The notes beneath the pieces are model-generated. The model did no database searches. It was not told where the DNA came from and saw only the letters and a list, made by a program, of their open reading frames with translations. A DNA stretch of 64,000 nucleotides from Lasiodiplodia sp. COLG20 (Eukaryota; Ascomycota; Dothideomycetes; Botryosphaeriales; Botryosphaeriaceae). Where the stretch lies: positions 1,364,001 to 1,428,000 of the forward strand of contig VNWV01000004.1 in NCBI GenBank assembly GCA_009801085.1, read 5' to 3'. Each line of letters opens with the position of its first letter. Within the stretch, counting starts at the first letter, position 1. The position numbers and the translations under genes were made by a program. Shown piece by piece: positions 31,591-42,414 of the stretch.

Positions 31591-33131
31591 GGCAGGAGGT
31601 GTGGAGAAGGTGAAGCGGCCATGGGGGAGAGAGCGAGCGTCGCGTTCCAAGGCGGCTGGCTCGGGGGAGGTGCGAATGCGACATGCAGCTGGGGTCGCAC
31701 AGCGTTGGCTGGAGCTGGATGCCACCTCACGTCCCCAGCTCTCTCGCTCTGTATCTTTTGCACTTCATCCGATTGATTATATCTTCAACACCCCTGGCAT
31801 TGGAGATCTGCTACTCATCACTGGTTCGCAACACTGTCAAGGGACCGTTCCTACAAATTGGATTCAGTTTGAGAAATCGTTCGGAAACACTGGAATCTCA
31901 GCAAGAGAACGTAAAGTCAGTCCGAAGGTATAGAAGAAAGGGCCAGATGTCTTGCGGAGCTTGAAACTTTGCGCCCGGCGCCGATGCTGCAGGCAGCCAT
32001 CGGTGCCTGTCAGTGCTGACAACGCCCTCTCGATCCTATGACCCCCTGAGCGAATCGCCAAATCCGACAGTGGCTGGGCGTATTTCCGACTGCTGACCAA
32101 GGCGAGAAAGCCAACACGGGCATTCTACGGCCAGGGAGCGTGATGCTGCGATCGGCACTGTACAAGTGGAATGGTGCCGGATAGTTGCAATCCTTCAAGC
32201 CTTCTTGCTTCCTTATAGATGGCGGAGAGATGTCCAATTGGGCTACCGAATGAACGGCCCGCCACTCACAAGCCTGCAAGCGTGGCAACGAAGGTGGCCG
32301 CAGTTCTCGCACTCGCCTTCGGAGAGGTGGTTGAGGATGCCCTCTCTCTTACACCTGCAGCATCGCCACCACTCTCTCTTCGCGACACTTGGGACGCTGG
32401 CTTGATGACCTGCATTAGGGTGTTTGAATATATAATGCGAAGGACGGCGCCTGCTGGAGAAGTTAGCGTGCATAGCGATTGATACGGAGAGGCGCAGCGC
32501 GCTAATGGCGGTGGGATCAGAGAAGAGTTGCAGCCGAAGAACGAGCGGCGGCGGCGGCGGTTTTGATGCGCGTTGCTTGTCTGCAGGAAGGGACGTGCAT
32601 GAGATCTGGAAAGAGATGGCATCGGGCTGCGGAGTGACGTCACACCAGCCAAGCGATCTGATCTACCGCCGTGCTGGTAGCTCAATGGTGGTTAGATAGT
32701 ACTCTCCGATCTCTGAATCTTGCTTGGCACTTCGGCAATCTCCATCAAAACTGAACGACAACCTTTTGATCTGCGCTGATGCTGCAACCAACGCAACGCC
32801 TAGCCGGAGACATGGCACTCTGCTTACGTGAGTCCATGTCTCCGAACCACCCGTGTGAGTAGAATGCGACATGACAAATATTTGCGAAGGGTTAATTGTT
32901 CTGTAGCCCACTACGACAGGAGGAGCGGGAAGGAGTGGGGATGCTTCCAAAGGAAAAGAAAAAGACCAGGACTCCAGCGATGCAACTCCGACGCCAATGC
33001 ACACACCCTGGTTCCAGCTCCTGGGCCGTGAAGCCCTATGTGCAATCACCCTGCGGAGCCATCTCTACACTTGACCGGTCTATTATCAAAACACGGGCTG
33101 CACCTGTTCAGGCACAGCGCAAACCTCCAAA
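31591..33131. other. Intergenic, Cys-rich membrane protein / DUF1279
   Basis: About 1.5 kb. No recognisable coding content: overlapping frames of 70-140 codons on both strands, none with family features. A short stretch at about 32676-32700 resembles a tRNA A-box but has no B-box partner. Confidence 0.5.
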
Positions 33132-33959
33132 CTACGCCTTTGGCTTCCTCTTGCCAATGTTCCATCCCCAGCCGCGCAGGACCTTGACGATCTTGGGCGT
33201 CACGGCGGCCGTGAGCGGTACCCGCACAAATATGAAGGACTTGTGGATGGCATAGGCGAGGGCGAGCTGGGTCCAAATAGCTACAACTGCATCAGCCGGG
33301 GTCTCACAGCGTTGGATGGAGCACCTACTGGCCTCCTCCGCCGCATTGGCTTCCTCCGCCGCAGCGACCTCGTCCATGTCGCTGACGGCGCCATCCCGCA
33401 CCTGGCCGGCCTCGGTCTGCACAGCGCCTTCCTGCTTCTTCTCACGGTGCACGTTAGGGAAGGCCACATGGACAAAGTTCCAGAAGGCCGTGACTGCGGC
33501 GTGCTCCCATCGGCCAATGCGGTCCGTCCCCAGCATGCGCACAGCGAGGAAGCAGAAGGGGAAGTCCAGCACCGACAGGCCCAGGTACACGCCCAATGCC
33601 ACCCAGCCGTACTCACGCGACAGCTTCCGCATGCGCTGCGAGAACGACGGGGCGGCGTCGGGGCTCCCGAGGTTTGGGGTTGGATCGGGCCTGGGAGGCT
33701 TGGACGAGTTGGCATTGAAGCGGCGGGCAGCGGGCCCGCGGAGCAGGCGGAACAGCGGGGATGCAGGCGAGGCACCGGGGCGGCAAGGTGCGTGCGAGGC
33801 GCGGAGAAGGCGGCGGGGCAGGGCGGGCAGCGTTGAGGTGCGATGGGCGCGGACGGCGGTGGTGAGGTGGCGGGCAGGGAGCACGGGCAGCTGCGGGCGC
33901 ATGGCGGGCGGTGATGCGCGGAAGGGCGCGGCGGCGGGCGCGAAGCGCAGCGGTTTCAT
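33132..33959 (-). CDS. DUF1279 (FAM210/Nat2-like) mitochondrial membrane protein
   Basis: 275 residues as one frame. The N-terminal 95 residues are rich in Arg, Ala and Pro and almost free of acidic residues, as in a mitochondrial presequence. The DUF1279 domain starts at SQRMRKLSREYGWVALGVYL (about 103), with two hydrophobic segments: LGVYLGLSVLDFPFCFLAVR and, near the end, WTQLALAYAIHKSFIFVRVP, finishing in GWNIGKRKPK. An acidic insertion lies between them. A 42-nt or 48-nt in-frame intron just before IWTQL (donor GTAGGT at about 33331) is likely, because the unspliced residues SRCSIQRCETPADAV interrupt an otherwise smooth family sequence. An ATG 50 codons upstream (34109) is in frame but adds only Pro/Arg-rich sequence. 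Function: inner-membrane protein of uncertain role. Confidence 0.8.
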   Translation of the reverse strand: MKPLRFAPAAAPFRASPPAMRPQLPVLPARHLTTAVRAHRTSTLPALPRRLLRASHAPCRPGASPASPLFRLLRGPAARRFNANSSKPPRPDPTPNLGSPDAAPSFSQRMRKLSREYGWVALGVYLGLSVLDFPFCFLAVRMLGTDRIGRWEHAAVTAFWNFVHVAFPNVHREKKQEGAVQTEAGQVRDGAVSDMDEVAAAEEANAAEEASRCSIQRCETPADAVVAIWTQLALAYAIHKSFIFVRVPLTAAVTPKIVKVLRGWGWNIGKRKPKA

Positions 33960-34934
33960 GTTGACGGCGGCGGAGGGTGGTCGTCGAGCAGTGCGGGTCA
34001 AGTGAGCGTGTCGGTGGGAAAATGCTCTCGAGCGCACGGGCTCGGCAGCCGGCGGACGGGGAGGTGGAGGGCAGGGGGTTGCGGGCCGAAAGGACACCGG
34101 CGTCGGCATTTAAGGCGCGCCCGCCGAGTCAGCGCAGCAAAGTTTATTTGGATGGTGAGGCATCGCAACGTCGTCCCCATGATTCGCAGCCGGAGATGAG
34201 CCTTCGTAACCAAACTCTATCCGTCGACACCAGCACGGCGGCCTGGAAGCCGGACCCAGCCAAGCCCTGCAGTGGACCTGTCACACGCGGCCTGGAGAGC
34301 CGCATCGCGCCTGAACTTCGGGCTGCACTGGCACGCGCCGGCGGCCGGCTTCGCATCCTGCTGGCGGCGGCGTGCATTGCGCCTGCATAAGCCCGCCGCG
34401 CGGCGATGCGTCTGCGGCTTTCGGCAGGCGCAGGGCGAGTGAAGCCGTGGTCGTGGACGTGTCGACGGCGGATGGCGCAGGGGCAGGAGCATGGCGTGAG
34501 CGGCGCGGTTAAGGTTTGCGATGGCACGCAGGAAGGCCTTCTGTCCGCAGGCGGTGGGTGTGGCTGTCGGCTCTACCCGCGCTGCAGTCAGCAGCTGGCG
34601 ACTTGGGAGCGCTCCCGCCGCGGGTTCCACGCCCCCGGGCTGCGCTGCGTTTGTCGCCCTCAGCTGGCCCCTGGAGGGATCTTCCCCGCCGCCGTTATGC
34701 CGTCTGATGCGCGACATCTAACTTCGCTTCACCAGCGTCATGAGCGCCCAAGCTTCGGCGCCGTTTGCTCGCTGTCACTCCACGTGGGATGGATGCTCTT
34801 TATAGCCTGCCCGCCGCCCGCCCTCAACATGAGCCAGCTCCAGCACCGCCATTGCCCCTTCCGCGCCCGTCGCACCGCACCAGAGGCACCTTCCCAGCCC
34901 GTCCTAGCCGTCCCCGCTCCAACGCGTCACAAGC
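33960..34934. other. Divergent intergenic region, DUF1279 / 98-residue protein
   Basis: About 975 bp, GC-rich, head-to-head. Long frames cross it on both strands without recognisable content, as expected at this GC level. Confidence 0.5.
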
Positions 34935-35231
34935 ATGGGCAACGGCGAGATTGTCAACGGCCACGGCCCAATGACCCTACAAAAGGCCCTGGACATCGCC
35001 CGCGAGAACCAGTCCGGCCTCGACCCGACCATCGCCGCCTTCCTGCACCGCGAGCTCGACGGCGTGTGGGCCAAGCTGCGCGCCCAGCCCGACAGCTACA
35101 TTTTCACGCGCGACGAGTACAGCCTCTTCAACTACTTCCAGCAGCAGGCCAACGGCAACGAGCTGGCCACCAAGGCAATCCAGCGCTTCTGGAACCACTA
35201 CCGCATCGCCGACCCGGCCTCGAGAGGCTAG
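34935..35231 (+). CDS. Small conserved-looking fungal protein of unknown function
   Basis: Intronless, 98 residues, good start context (AAGCATGGG). I recognise the general type, a short helical fungal protein with TLQKALDIARENQS, LDPTIAAFLHRELDGVW and YIFTRDEYSLFNYFQQ, but not a function. Sequence is soluble, with no signal peptide or membrane helix; the MGNG start could be N-myristoylated (Gly2), though position 6 is not the usual Ser/Thr. Strong C-ending codon bias supports coding. The next gene's first in-frame ATG is only 43 bp downstream on the same strand. Confidence 0.75.
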   Translation: MGNGEIVNGHGPMTLQKALDIARENQSGLDPTIAAFLHRELDGVWAKLRAQPDSYIFTRDEYSLFNYFQQQANGNELATKAIQRFWNHYRIADPASRG

Positions 35232-35361
35232 CCCGCCGATTGTGACTGCTCTCTTTCTCTACCTTGCTCGGCCTATGGGATCCCCGCCCTCAGCAGCCGT
35301 CCCCACCGCGCACGCGCTGCCCAACCACGCATCTGCTGGTCGCCTTTCGCGGCTGAGCGGA

Positions 35362-37698
35362 ATGCGCACCCACGACATGCACGAGCGCCCTCCAGCTCAC
35401 TGGCCCGGCGCGCCTCGATCGCGCGCAGTGTTGCCTGTGGCCGCCCTGATTGCCTTCGCCAGGGTGCTGGCCTCCGTCTTACTTCTTGCAGCTCTAGCCC
35501 TGCCAACCGCTTCTGCGAATCGAGCCCCAGCCGGACCCCGCGAGTTGGCTGTGCGTGCAGACAATGCCTCCTCTCAATTGGCCGTGCTCGAGGTCGACCC
35601 ACCGGTGTTGGCGCCGGCACAGCCCGCCTGCCAGCAGACGTTGATGGTCCATGTCTTTGCCTACAGCTACGGCACTCCCTTCGTTGGTATGCAGCCTTCC
35701 TTCGTACAAGCCTTATCAAGAAGTCGATTCGCTCTCAATCCTTGCTGCCATGCGTGTCATGTCTGCTTCCGCAGATGTTGATTGGTGATGGGCCAGAGGC
35801 TTCGCCCTGGCATTTCCAGCAAATGGCTTAAGTTTTTTTCTTTCTTTCTTTTTTTGGCCCGCATGCATGCATCCTGCTCGCCCTGTCTTTCGTCGGCTGC
35901 ACCGACAAGCATCATAGACCGCCTCTCGTCCCGACCCGTTAACCGTCGGCAAGTAATGCAGGGCTAATCCCTAACTGTAGGCACCTACGTCCCGCCTGCA
36001 TGCGACTTTAACCGGGCCACGTTCAACCTGACCGTCACGTCGCGGGGTCGGCAGTTTGACCGACTGGCTCTGATGTACTTCAACGACACCGAGATATTCC
36101 GGACCTCGACTGCCGAGCCAACGACCAATGGCATCCGGTGGACTTACATCAAGGACATGTCAGCTTTTGTGCCACTGCTCCGAGAGCCTCAGAAAATTAT
36201 CTTCGACCTGGGAAACCTGATCGATGACACGTACACTGGCTCGTTCAACACGACACTGACCGCCTCATTCTATGCAGACCCTGAGTCGTCGTTCGCGCCA
36301 GCAGATGTCGTCTTACCCGTTTCAGCCCGCAGATCCTCGACCGACGGCGCTAGTGCATTCAACCTGCCGGCTGACAACGCAACCAATGCGCTATCTCTCC
36401 CACGGAACGTCGAGCGCGCCATCTTTTCCATCTCGGCCAACGGACAGTCCACCGAGGAGTTCTGGTGGGCCAACGTGCTGTCCTCTGACGTCTCCGCTTT
36501 TGGCTCCGAGACCACCCTGTACGGCTTCTCGCCCTGGCGCGAAGTGCAACTTTACATTGATGGTGTCCTGGCCGGAGTTGTGTGGCCATTTCCGATCATT
36601 TTTACTGGCGGTGTCGCTCCTGGCTTCTGGCGTCCGATTGTCGGCATCGATGCATTCGACCTTAAAGAGGACCAAATCGATATCACTCCATGGCTACCGC
36701 TACTTTGCGACGGTCTGGACCATTCCTTTGAGATCCGAGTGACTGGATTAAACGATACCGGCTCGGGAAAGGCTACCCCGAGCGGAATCGTCGGTAGTTA
36801 CTGGGTGGTAACAGGCAAGGTGTTTCTCTGGTTGTCCGGTAACAACTCCGCTGTTACGACGGGCACTGCGCCCCGAGTCCTTGCCCCAGAACCCAGCATT
36901 TCTGTCAGCTCGATTGCCAGGGGTATGAGTGCAAATGGGACCAACGCAACCCTTGACTACGCCGTCGCCGTATCTCGTCACTTCAGCGTTAGCAGCACAG
37001 TCGTAACTTCCGCGGGCGCAAGTAATGTGAGCTGGACGCAGACACTAGCCTTTTCCAACATTGGGAATTTCTCCGACGCGGGGAACGTCCAGGTCACCAA
37101 CCAGAAAACCACCGGCCTTGACCGAGCTGCGATCGACAAGTTGTCCTGCACCTTTGAGCGCACCTACTCCTACCCCCTGTGGGCCTACACCGCATATGCC
37201 GAGGCTGGCTCCAACTTCTCTATAGACGCTGCCCTTGACCGCGGCAAGTATGTTTCCACTATCGGAGTATCTGCATTCCCGCTCGGGATCGAAGACTACA
37301 ATACCAACGCGACGGGTACCATCCTCACGGACCGCCAGAATGGAACCGCGACGTACCTCTCTGTCTCTTCACCGAGCTCGCAGAGCTTCAGCAGCGGGAC
37401 GACGGAGCAGGACCTGGCTTTTGCCGCCGCGAACAACCTTCAAGGGGAGGATGAAGAGTTGCTCTACAAGAGACACATTGTTGCGAGCAACGGGACGGTT
37501 GTACGCGATGACGAGGAGCTGTATGGTAACGATGACAGAATCAAAGCCGAAACTCCTTGGAAAAGTCCGGTAGGCGTGACGCAGGAAGTTCTGGTAGAGG
37601 GTTACGGTGCCAAGAGTGTACAAGAGGTGCTTGGGAGGGGGCCCCGGGCGGTCTCCCATTCGTTGTCCTCGGTGGAACTGGCGAACGAGCTGAGGTGA
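35362..37698 (+). CDS. PNGase A-type peptide-N4-(N-acetyl-beta-glucosaminyl)asparagine amidase
   Basis: Two exons, 35362-35686 and 35981-37698; 680 residues. PNGase A enzymes release N-glycans from glycopeptides in acid compartments or outside the cell; fungal relatives are secreted or vacuolar and uncharacterised in detail. A hydrophobic segment at about residues 28-50 (LIAFARVLASVLLLAALAL) is a signal peptide or anchor. The domain begins with VLEVDPPVLAP and CQQTLMVHVFAYSYGTPFVG, joins across the intron to TYVPPACDFNRATFNLTV, and continues with the family block LALMYFNDTEIFRTSTAEPT and YGFSPWREVQLYIDGVLAG. There are many N-glycosylation sites. The 294-nt intron carries a TTTC/poly-T tract and ends CTAACTGTAG. 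An earlier in-frame ATG at 35275 would add 29 residues. Confidence 0.88.
35833..35855 (+). repeat. T-rich tract with TTTC units in the PNGase A-like intron
   Basis: A 23-nt pyrimidine run of T7-C-(TTTC)2-like sequence, followed by GCATGCATGCATC at 35861-35873. It sits about 120 nt before the acceptor, so it is not the normal polypyrimidine tract. Confidence 0.8.
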
Positions 37699-38701
37699 AG
37701 GCACTGGGGTCAATTGATTCCCTGCCTGGAGTATCTGTTGAGCAAGGACCGAAGATGGACACGATGGAATTGGAGATTGATGACGCGCTAGCGGTTGCGT
37801 CATGGTGCAGTCCAAACAATAAACATAGATTCTACTTTCTTCCCGATCGTTTGCCAATAACAACTAAGCATCGCATTAGTCCATTAAGAAGGGGTTGGTT
37901 GTGCAAGGATCCGACTTTCCCTTTGATTGCGGCGGGTTGTTCTTATGCTTTCCTGGTTTCAGGAGGAAATTAGCTACTTTGAGGAAATGAAAGCAAGGCA
38001 CAGGAACCATAGAGGCTTCCAATTCAGCTTTGAACCTTGCATAATTTTCATGCGTATTCGTGGGAGGGCTGCGCTCCACTGGTTTATTTTCGGAAGTTCT
38101 CTCGGAAACAGTGTAGGTATGTGGTCGTGTTCACTCTTACTTGAAACGTGCTTGAGTTTGATCTTTGATCTAGCGTTTTCTATTCAACATTATACAACAA
38201 CTCTATGTCTCTACCCCGCAGGAAGATCCGCATCTACCTCTCCGAAACAAGAGGCGAGTAGAGTAGTGCAGCCGGGAGTCGAGCGGTCAGTATATGAACG
38301 TCTTTTGTCTACGCAATGAAACCAGAAAACACTGAGCAGACCAGGAAAACAGAGCGGAAAGCAGAGAGCCGTCTACGCGTTACTGTTCGTGAGAAAAAGA
38401 AAAGCAAACTGACAAATGCCCGCCCGTAAAATGTCTAAACTCCACCGATGCTCTATGACTCGAAATGACAAAAGAAAAGAAAGTGAAAAGAGAAGCAGTA
38501 ACTTTTTCTTCCGCAATACCCACCCATAAATCAAAACGCCATGCTCAAACGCACCAAATACGGACAGCAGAGTAGGGTGATCGATGGTGTCCGCCTCGCC
38601 GCTTGCGTTGACGAATCGGCCCAGGGAACGAGATGGAGAGGATGATGCAAGCGGCGAAACACTTGCACAACCCACGTTTGCACCGCGCAAACGCCATGGG
38701 C
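37699..38701. other. Tail-to-tail intergenic region, PNGase A-like / UPS2-like
   Basis: About 1.0 kb that should hold the two 3' UTRs. No other feature seen. Confidence 0.55.
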
Positions 38702-39349
38702 TTAGATCTTGGCGGTATGCATCTTCCGAAGCTCTCGCTCCTGGGCAAAGGCCCTCCTGCTCATCTCCAGGACCATCTCGAAACCCTCGCGACCCCTAGT
38801 GGCGTTCTGCTGGAAGCGCTCCACGGTAAACTGCTCGATACTGTTCTTGACCTTCTGCCAACCACCGCAGAGCGCAACGATCTGAGCATTCTGCTCGAAG
38901 GTTGTTTTGGCGTGGGGTGCGGCTGCGGAGGGCTTGTAGACGACGGTCTCGCGCACCGACAGCAGATCGGACCAAGTCATGTTGACGCTGGTCATGGTGA
39001 CCTTTTTGCTCTTGGGATCAACGTAAGACGTCTCGTAGACATGCGATACCTCCTGGCCGCCGAGGAACGAGGCCAGCCACTTGGGGGCGGATTGCTTGCA
39101 AGTGATAAGGCGCTCGGTGCGAAGCTGGAATTGCGATTGTCAGCTCGTATACCCACAAAAAAAGAAACCCCCAGCGCAGGAGTCGAGAAAACTCACAATG
39201 CCGGTGGCAGGGTCGACGTGGCGCGAAATGGTGTCGACAGCGATGACATGCGGCGTCTTCTCGTTCCAGGGACAGTATTTCCGCCAGTTGTTGACGGACA
39301 CCTCGTCCCAGGAGTAGTTGAAATCGTGGCTCGTCGAGAAGATCTTCAT
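38702..39349 (-). CDS. UPS2: Ups2-like PRELI/MSF1 family phospholipid transfer protein
   Basis: Two exons on the minus strand, 39349-39197 and 39124-38702 (intron 72 nt); 191 residues, the normal PRELI length. With Mdm35, Ups2 moves phosphatidylserine across the mitochondrial intermembrane space for conversion to phosphatidylethanolamine. The N-terminus MKIFSTSHDFNYSWDEVSVN and the run HVIAVDTISRHVDPATG, then LRTERLITCKQSAPKWLASF and a C-terminal amphipathic region (WQKVKNSIEQFTVERFQ), match Ups2 better than Ups1, whose start is MVLLHKS-like. No cleavable presequence, as expected for an intermembrane-space import substrate held by Mdm35. Confidence 0.9.
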
Positions 39350-42300
39350 GGCGACAGATGGGTGGCGATGAGAGCAGGCGGCGCAGCGGGCGAGGGATTT
39401 CCACGCGACGGGGAATCCACTCAGCGGGAGTCAGCGAAAGTGGAGGTGGCGGCGGGCGGGCGTCGGCGGCAGCAGGGCGGAAAAGGGCGTGCTGGGGGGC
39501 GCAAAGCAGGACTGAGGGAGCGTGGCGCGCAAGGGCGCGGCAAGAACGGAGCGGATGTTGAGGAAGTGAGTCGCGTGGGGAGGAGGGTGATAAAGGAAGG
39601 AAGGAAGAGATGGAGAAAGTCGGGAGCCGGGCCGTGCGTTTTTCTCTAGCGTCATTGCGGATGGAAAGGAGCGCGCATGTGCTGATTGGCGAGCCCGCCG
39701 GCCGAGATCGCGTTGCCAGCCGAGCGGCGAATCACATGCGCAGCGGCGCCGCCCTCGCAGGCTGCATCTCCGCCCCAACCCTGCCGCTGCCCCGGCCCTG
39801 ATCCGTCTCTCCGCTCTCACAACCCGCGGGATGCTCTTTCGCGCTCCCTCTTGCCGATGCCCGCAACAGATCTCTGAGACCCGGTCCAGCATGGATGCGC
39901 ACATCAAGACCACGCCGGTTGCCATACTGCTGCGTCTTTGCCCACTGCACCTGCGGATAAGCTGCCTGAAGCACTGCCAAAGGCGCTGTCCCAATGCGTC
40001 CACCTGGTGCTGCCGTTGGGAGCATGCCGGTGCAGATGCTTAGCATAGTGCGACGGCCGAGGAATGTACGCATCGACGGCTAAGCTGGTCGTGGCAGCAG
40101 GTGGTAGGCTTGGGATATCATAAAGTCAAGAGGCGGTGCTGATGGGCCCTGAGCACACACTCTTGGCTTTGCAGGTGCGCAATAGGGGCGGGTTCCAGAG
40201 CTGTCAGCCGCGGCGTTGTCGGCAAACCAGGCATCTTGGCCGGCCAACCTGAACAGGTGTCTTGAACTCCATGGTGTTCAGCGCTTCTTGTGTTATTCTT
40301 GGTCGTGATACTCAGCACTAGGGTGGACGAGGCGACCTGGAACGTGCGTGATGAGCAAGTAGCGTAACCTGGGGCTGCTTTATACGCCCCCTCAACCGTG
40401 GTCCTCATCGTAAGCGCTGACATTATCAGACCCGTGCTTTTGTGTGGAACAGAAGCGCCGTTGCGGGCCTTTCCGGCAAGCGACTCCGCTCCACCGTTGC
40501 GTTCCGGTAGTGGGGTTGTTGGGAGGGCTAATCAAATTGCCTTCTTCGGCTTGTCACACCCACCACACTTGGTACGAAGCGAACCGGATTCCAGGGCCAT
40601 ACCACGGAAATTCCTAGGTCGATTGAATGCTTCAAGTCAATTATATGCAGTTGAACTGTGTGGCTCAAATCGCTCGGCGTAGGGCTCATTGGGACCTGGA
40701 ATTATGTTTACCCCTCGACCTTTTTATGTTTTCGGAATGGCATGACCTTTGATCCACCTTTACTCTAGGTTGGCGGCGGACTAAGGCACCAGGCCACGAG
40801 ATTCCCCGAAAAGTGCCCGTCAGGCGTGTTGCATACTCGGTCGCTTAGTCGAATCCGTACAGCTCGTACAATAGACTCAGGATCCGGAGTGTTGAGTCTA
40901 GCGAAGTGTTCGATGAAACACTACCTTTTCCAGACCCCGGCCTTTCACAAGCGGCATGCAAAGCGCTGGAGACATATTTTAATTGAGAAGTTCAACAACA
41001 TATCAGTGAACCCATTTTTTCGGTATGTGGTTCATGGCTGCTAAACCCAGTGTTAAAGGTGTAAGCCCGTAGTCCAGCAGCGAGACTAACAAGTAGGGAT
41101 AGTGCCCAAAATATATATGCTAAACGTATAAAGAGTAAGATAATTGTGAGATGGCTTGACTATGGTGTAATATTATATAGGAGTGACTGATTGTTTTTGA
41201 TGTCTTGCGGTCGTGTTACCCTGCACCACACTCATGTGGGCTCTATCTTAGCTGAAGAGTAGAAATTTTCATGAGACGCTACAAGTAGTAAATAGTGGCA
41301 AAGCCCCGCTTTCTGTGCTTTAAAGGAAGAGATGCAAGTGTAGTACGACATACTTGAAGTCAATGAGAGTCCTTTTGATTCAACAAAGACCACTGCGGTA
41401 CCGTGGTTGTTCCCTAGTCTATATGTGTGTATATTCAACGAAAGCCATGATGAGATGGATCACCATTGTCTAGACACCCATTCTCTATCTGACATACCAT
41501 AGGTATGATTGACACAAAGAGTGGGTGGACAATGGGAAGAAGCGAATGCAAAGAAATTCGAAAGGAAAACAAGTCTGGATGAAACCCAGACAAACTTCAA
41601 CCCCAGTCCGTTCGTTTGCCTTTCTCAAACACTCATCCGCCTCTCGGGTCCGCAGTTCCGTGGCTTGGCAGGAATAGGGAAGAAGATGTGGCCCGATTTT
41701 GTGTAACAACAGGTGAAGGAAAATGCAAGAAAAAGAACAGTAAAGTAATTCCCGAGTCCCTCGCTAATAGTACTATTGTTTGACTCCAAGCTGCGCCATC
41801 ATACAAGGTATTGAGCAAGCAGAGAAAACACGCAAGGAAAGCGCAAAATTCCTCCCTTTATTAGACAATAAGTCGAAGTAGCGGCTCACTGACTACATCC
41901 AGAAGAGGCAAGTAGAAGAGATGAAAGGAACGAAAGCACCGCGCATGGCTCCTCTTACGGCTGTACAAATACGTCTATATTCCCAATGATTTCCGGGCTG
42001 AAAGCCTTGTACGCAGGGGTATTGAAGCCAGATGTGCATGTACAGATGGCGCGAGAGTCGTGTCATCATCAGCAGCAGCAACGGACCATTTGTCAGAGGC
42101 TGACCGTGCGACGACAGCAAGACTTGTGCAGGAAAGAAACACGGTAGGAAGATCAAAGGGCGTGTTGAGGAGCTTTTCTTTTTTGTGCAGGTAGACCGTC
42201 CCACGAAAGAAGTCGTTATCGATTGAGTTTGTTGGCGTGTTGCTGTGTGCGCTCTGCCGCGTGCCGTGCCGCGCTTATTGCTTTAGGGGGGCTGTGCCAT

Positions 42301-42414
42301 CATCGAAGAAAGCCAAGAAAAACCACAAAAACTCGCGCGTTCTCACTCATCCGCCAGGGAGCCCCTTGCTTGCAGAGATACGGGAACGCCCTCGGTCAGT
42401 AAATCTGACTGGCT
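39350..42414. other. 3.1 kb without supported genes, UPS2-like upstream / SKG6-like downstream
   Basis: The first 450 bp (39350-39800) are GC-rich and form the UPS2 upstream region; a 190-codon minus-strand frame there (39431-40003) is Arg/Ala/Ser-rich and not convincing. 40700-41500 is richer in A+T, with TATATATGC and AATATTATATAGG. The stretch 41700-42414 probably holds a long 3' UTR of the SKG6-like gene. No repeats or RNA genes recognised. Confidence 0.45.

Noticed and set aside
32660..32740. tRNA-like start (TAGCTCAATGG resembling an A-box)
   Set aside because: No GGTTCGA-type B-box follows at the right distance and the expected acceptor-stem pairing is absent.
35242..35361. PNGase A-like start further upstream
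   Set aside because: The first in-frame codon at 35242 is GTG. The ATG at 35275 is possible but adds only low-complexity residues before the hydrophobic segment; 35362 was preferred.
39431..40003. 190-codon minus-strand gene upstream of UPS2
   Set aside because: Low-complexity Arg/Ala/Ser sequence in the UPS2 leader region with no recognisable motif; at most an upstream frame.
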